The notes under the pieces were generated by a model. The model had not been told where the DNA came from. It was given only the letters and a program-made list of their open reading frames with translations, and ran no database searches. Below are positions 63,800-64,000 of a stretch of DNA of 64,000 nucleotides, one piece after another (the first letter of the stretch is position 1; each line of letters starts with the position of its first letter). This stretch comes from Ctenosaura bakeri (taxonomy: Eukaryota; Chordata; Lepidosauria; Squamata; Iguanidae): assembly GCA_948474755.1 (NCBI GenBank), contig CAOLHI010003124.1, positions 124,001-188,000 of the forward strand, written 5' to 3'. The translations under genes were made by a program, and so were the position numbers.

Positions 63800-64000
63800 G
63801 CATGTAGGTTCCAACAACATAGACCCTCACTTAAATTCTACATCACAGGAATGAAATTTAAAAGAACATGTGCATCTCATCTAGAAGTATTAACGATTTT
63901 TCTAATACAAAATTAATGCATTGTAACACCACCCAACCAGAAAGGGATCAGTGAACTTGCCCACACCGTATGCCACAAGGAAGCATCATTTATCACCAAC
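63800..64000. other. No gene or recognised repeat
   Basis: Window edge; nothing recognised. Confidence 0.4.

Overview
The window reads as repeat-rich, non-coding genomic DNA from a squamate reptile, most likely a lizard and perhaps an iguanian; the species is not determined. The basis is the repeat mix: tRNA-derived SINEs with a Bov-B-like tail (Sauria SINE type), one SINE with a 5S rRNA-like head, a CR1 LINE of about 3.4 kb, several L2 pieces, a degenerate L1 and many short palindromic DNA transposons. I recognise no host protein-coding exon, tRNA gene, rRNA gene or CRISPR array. The only recognisable protein-coding sequence is broken retrotransposon reading frames. The window is therefore intergenic or lies inside a long intron.

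Layout. 1-14000: mostly single-copy-looking DNA with scattered SINEs, palindromic elements and a purine-rich minisatellite at 12435-12850. 14000-23000: L2 tails, a long L2 piece on the minus strand (16922-18620) split by a 580-bp CpG-dense element (17845-18424), and further elements of 400-650 bp. 23000-30000: a cluster of palindromic MITEs and SINEs, including the 5S-headed SINE at 25226-25450. 30000-36000: sparse, with an unidentified dispersed repeat (31445-31672 and 35735-35945) and a 148-bp palindrome (32568-32715). 36000-46000: retroelements, namely L2 and CR1 pieces, a solo LTR, a CR1 with ORF1 and ORF2 (38628-42039) inserted in an L1, and a second solo LTR. 46000-64000: more MITEs and SINEs, a nested pair of LTRs (51679-53444), and a solo LTR inside an ATCT microsatellite (62613-63506).

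Two element groups dominate. The first has 17 copies in three size classes (A about 180-330 bp, B about 410-580 bp, C about 640 bp). They share GGCC-type inverted termini and 3-bp target duplications, most often TTA, ATA or TCA. This fits non-autonomous PIF/Harbinger-like (Tourist-like) elements, but no transposase is present to prove it. An older class D has related arms. The second is a family of about 900-bp LTRs with TGTTAC...GTAACA ends and 4-bp target duplications, present only as solo LTRs.

Several elements lie inside others (MITE in L2, MITE in SINE, MITE in MITE, CR1 in L1, LTR in LTR, SINE in L2, LTR in microsatellite), which gives a partial relative-age ordering. Family names are assigned by eye from motifs; repeat boundaries without target duplications are approximate.
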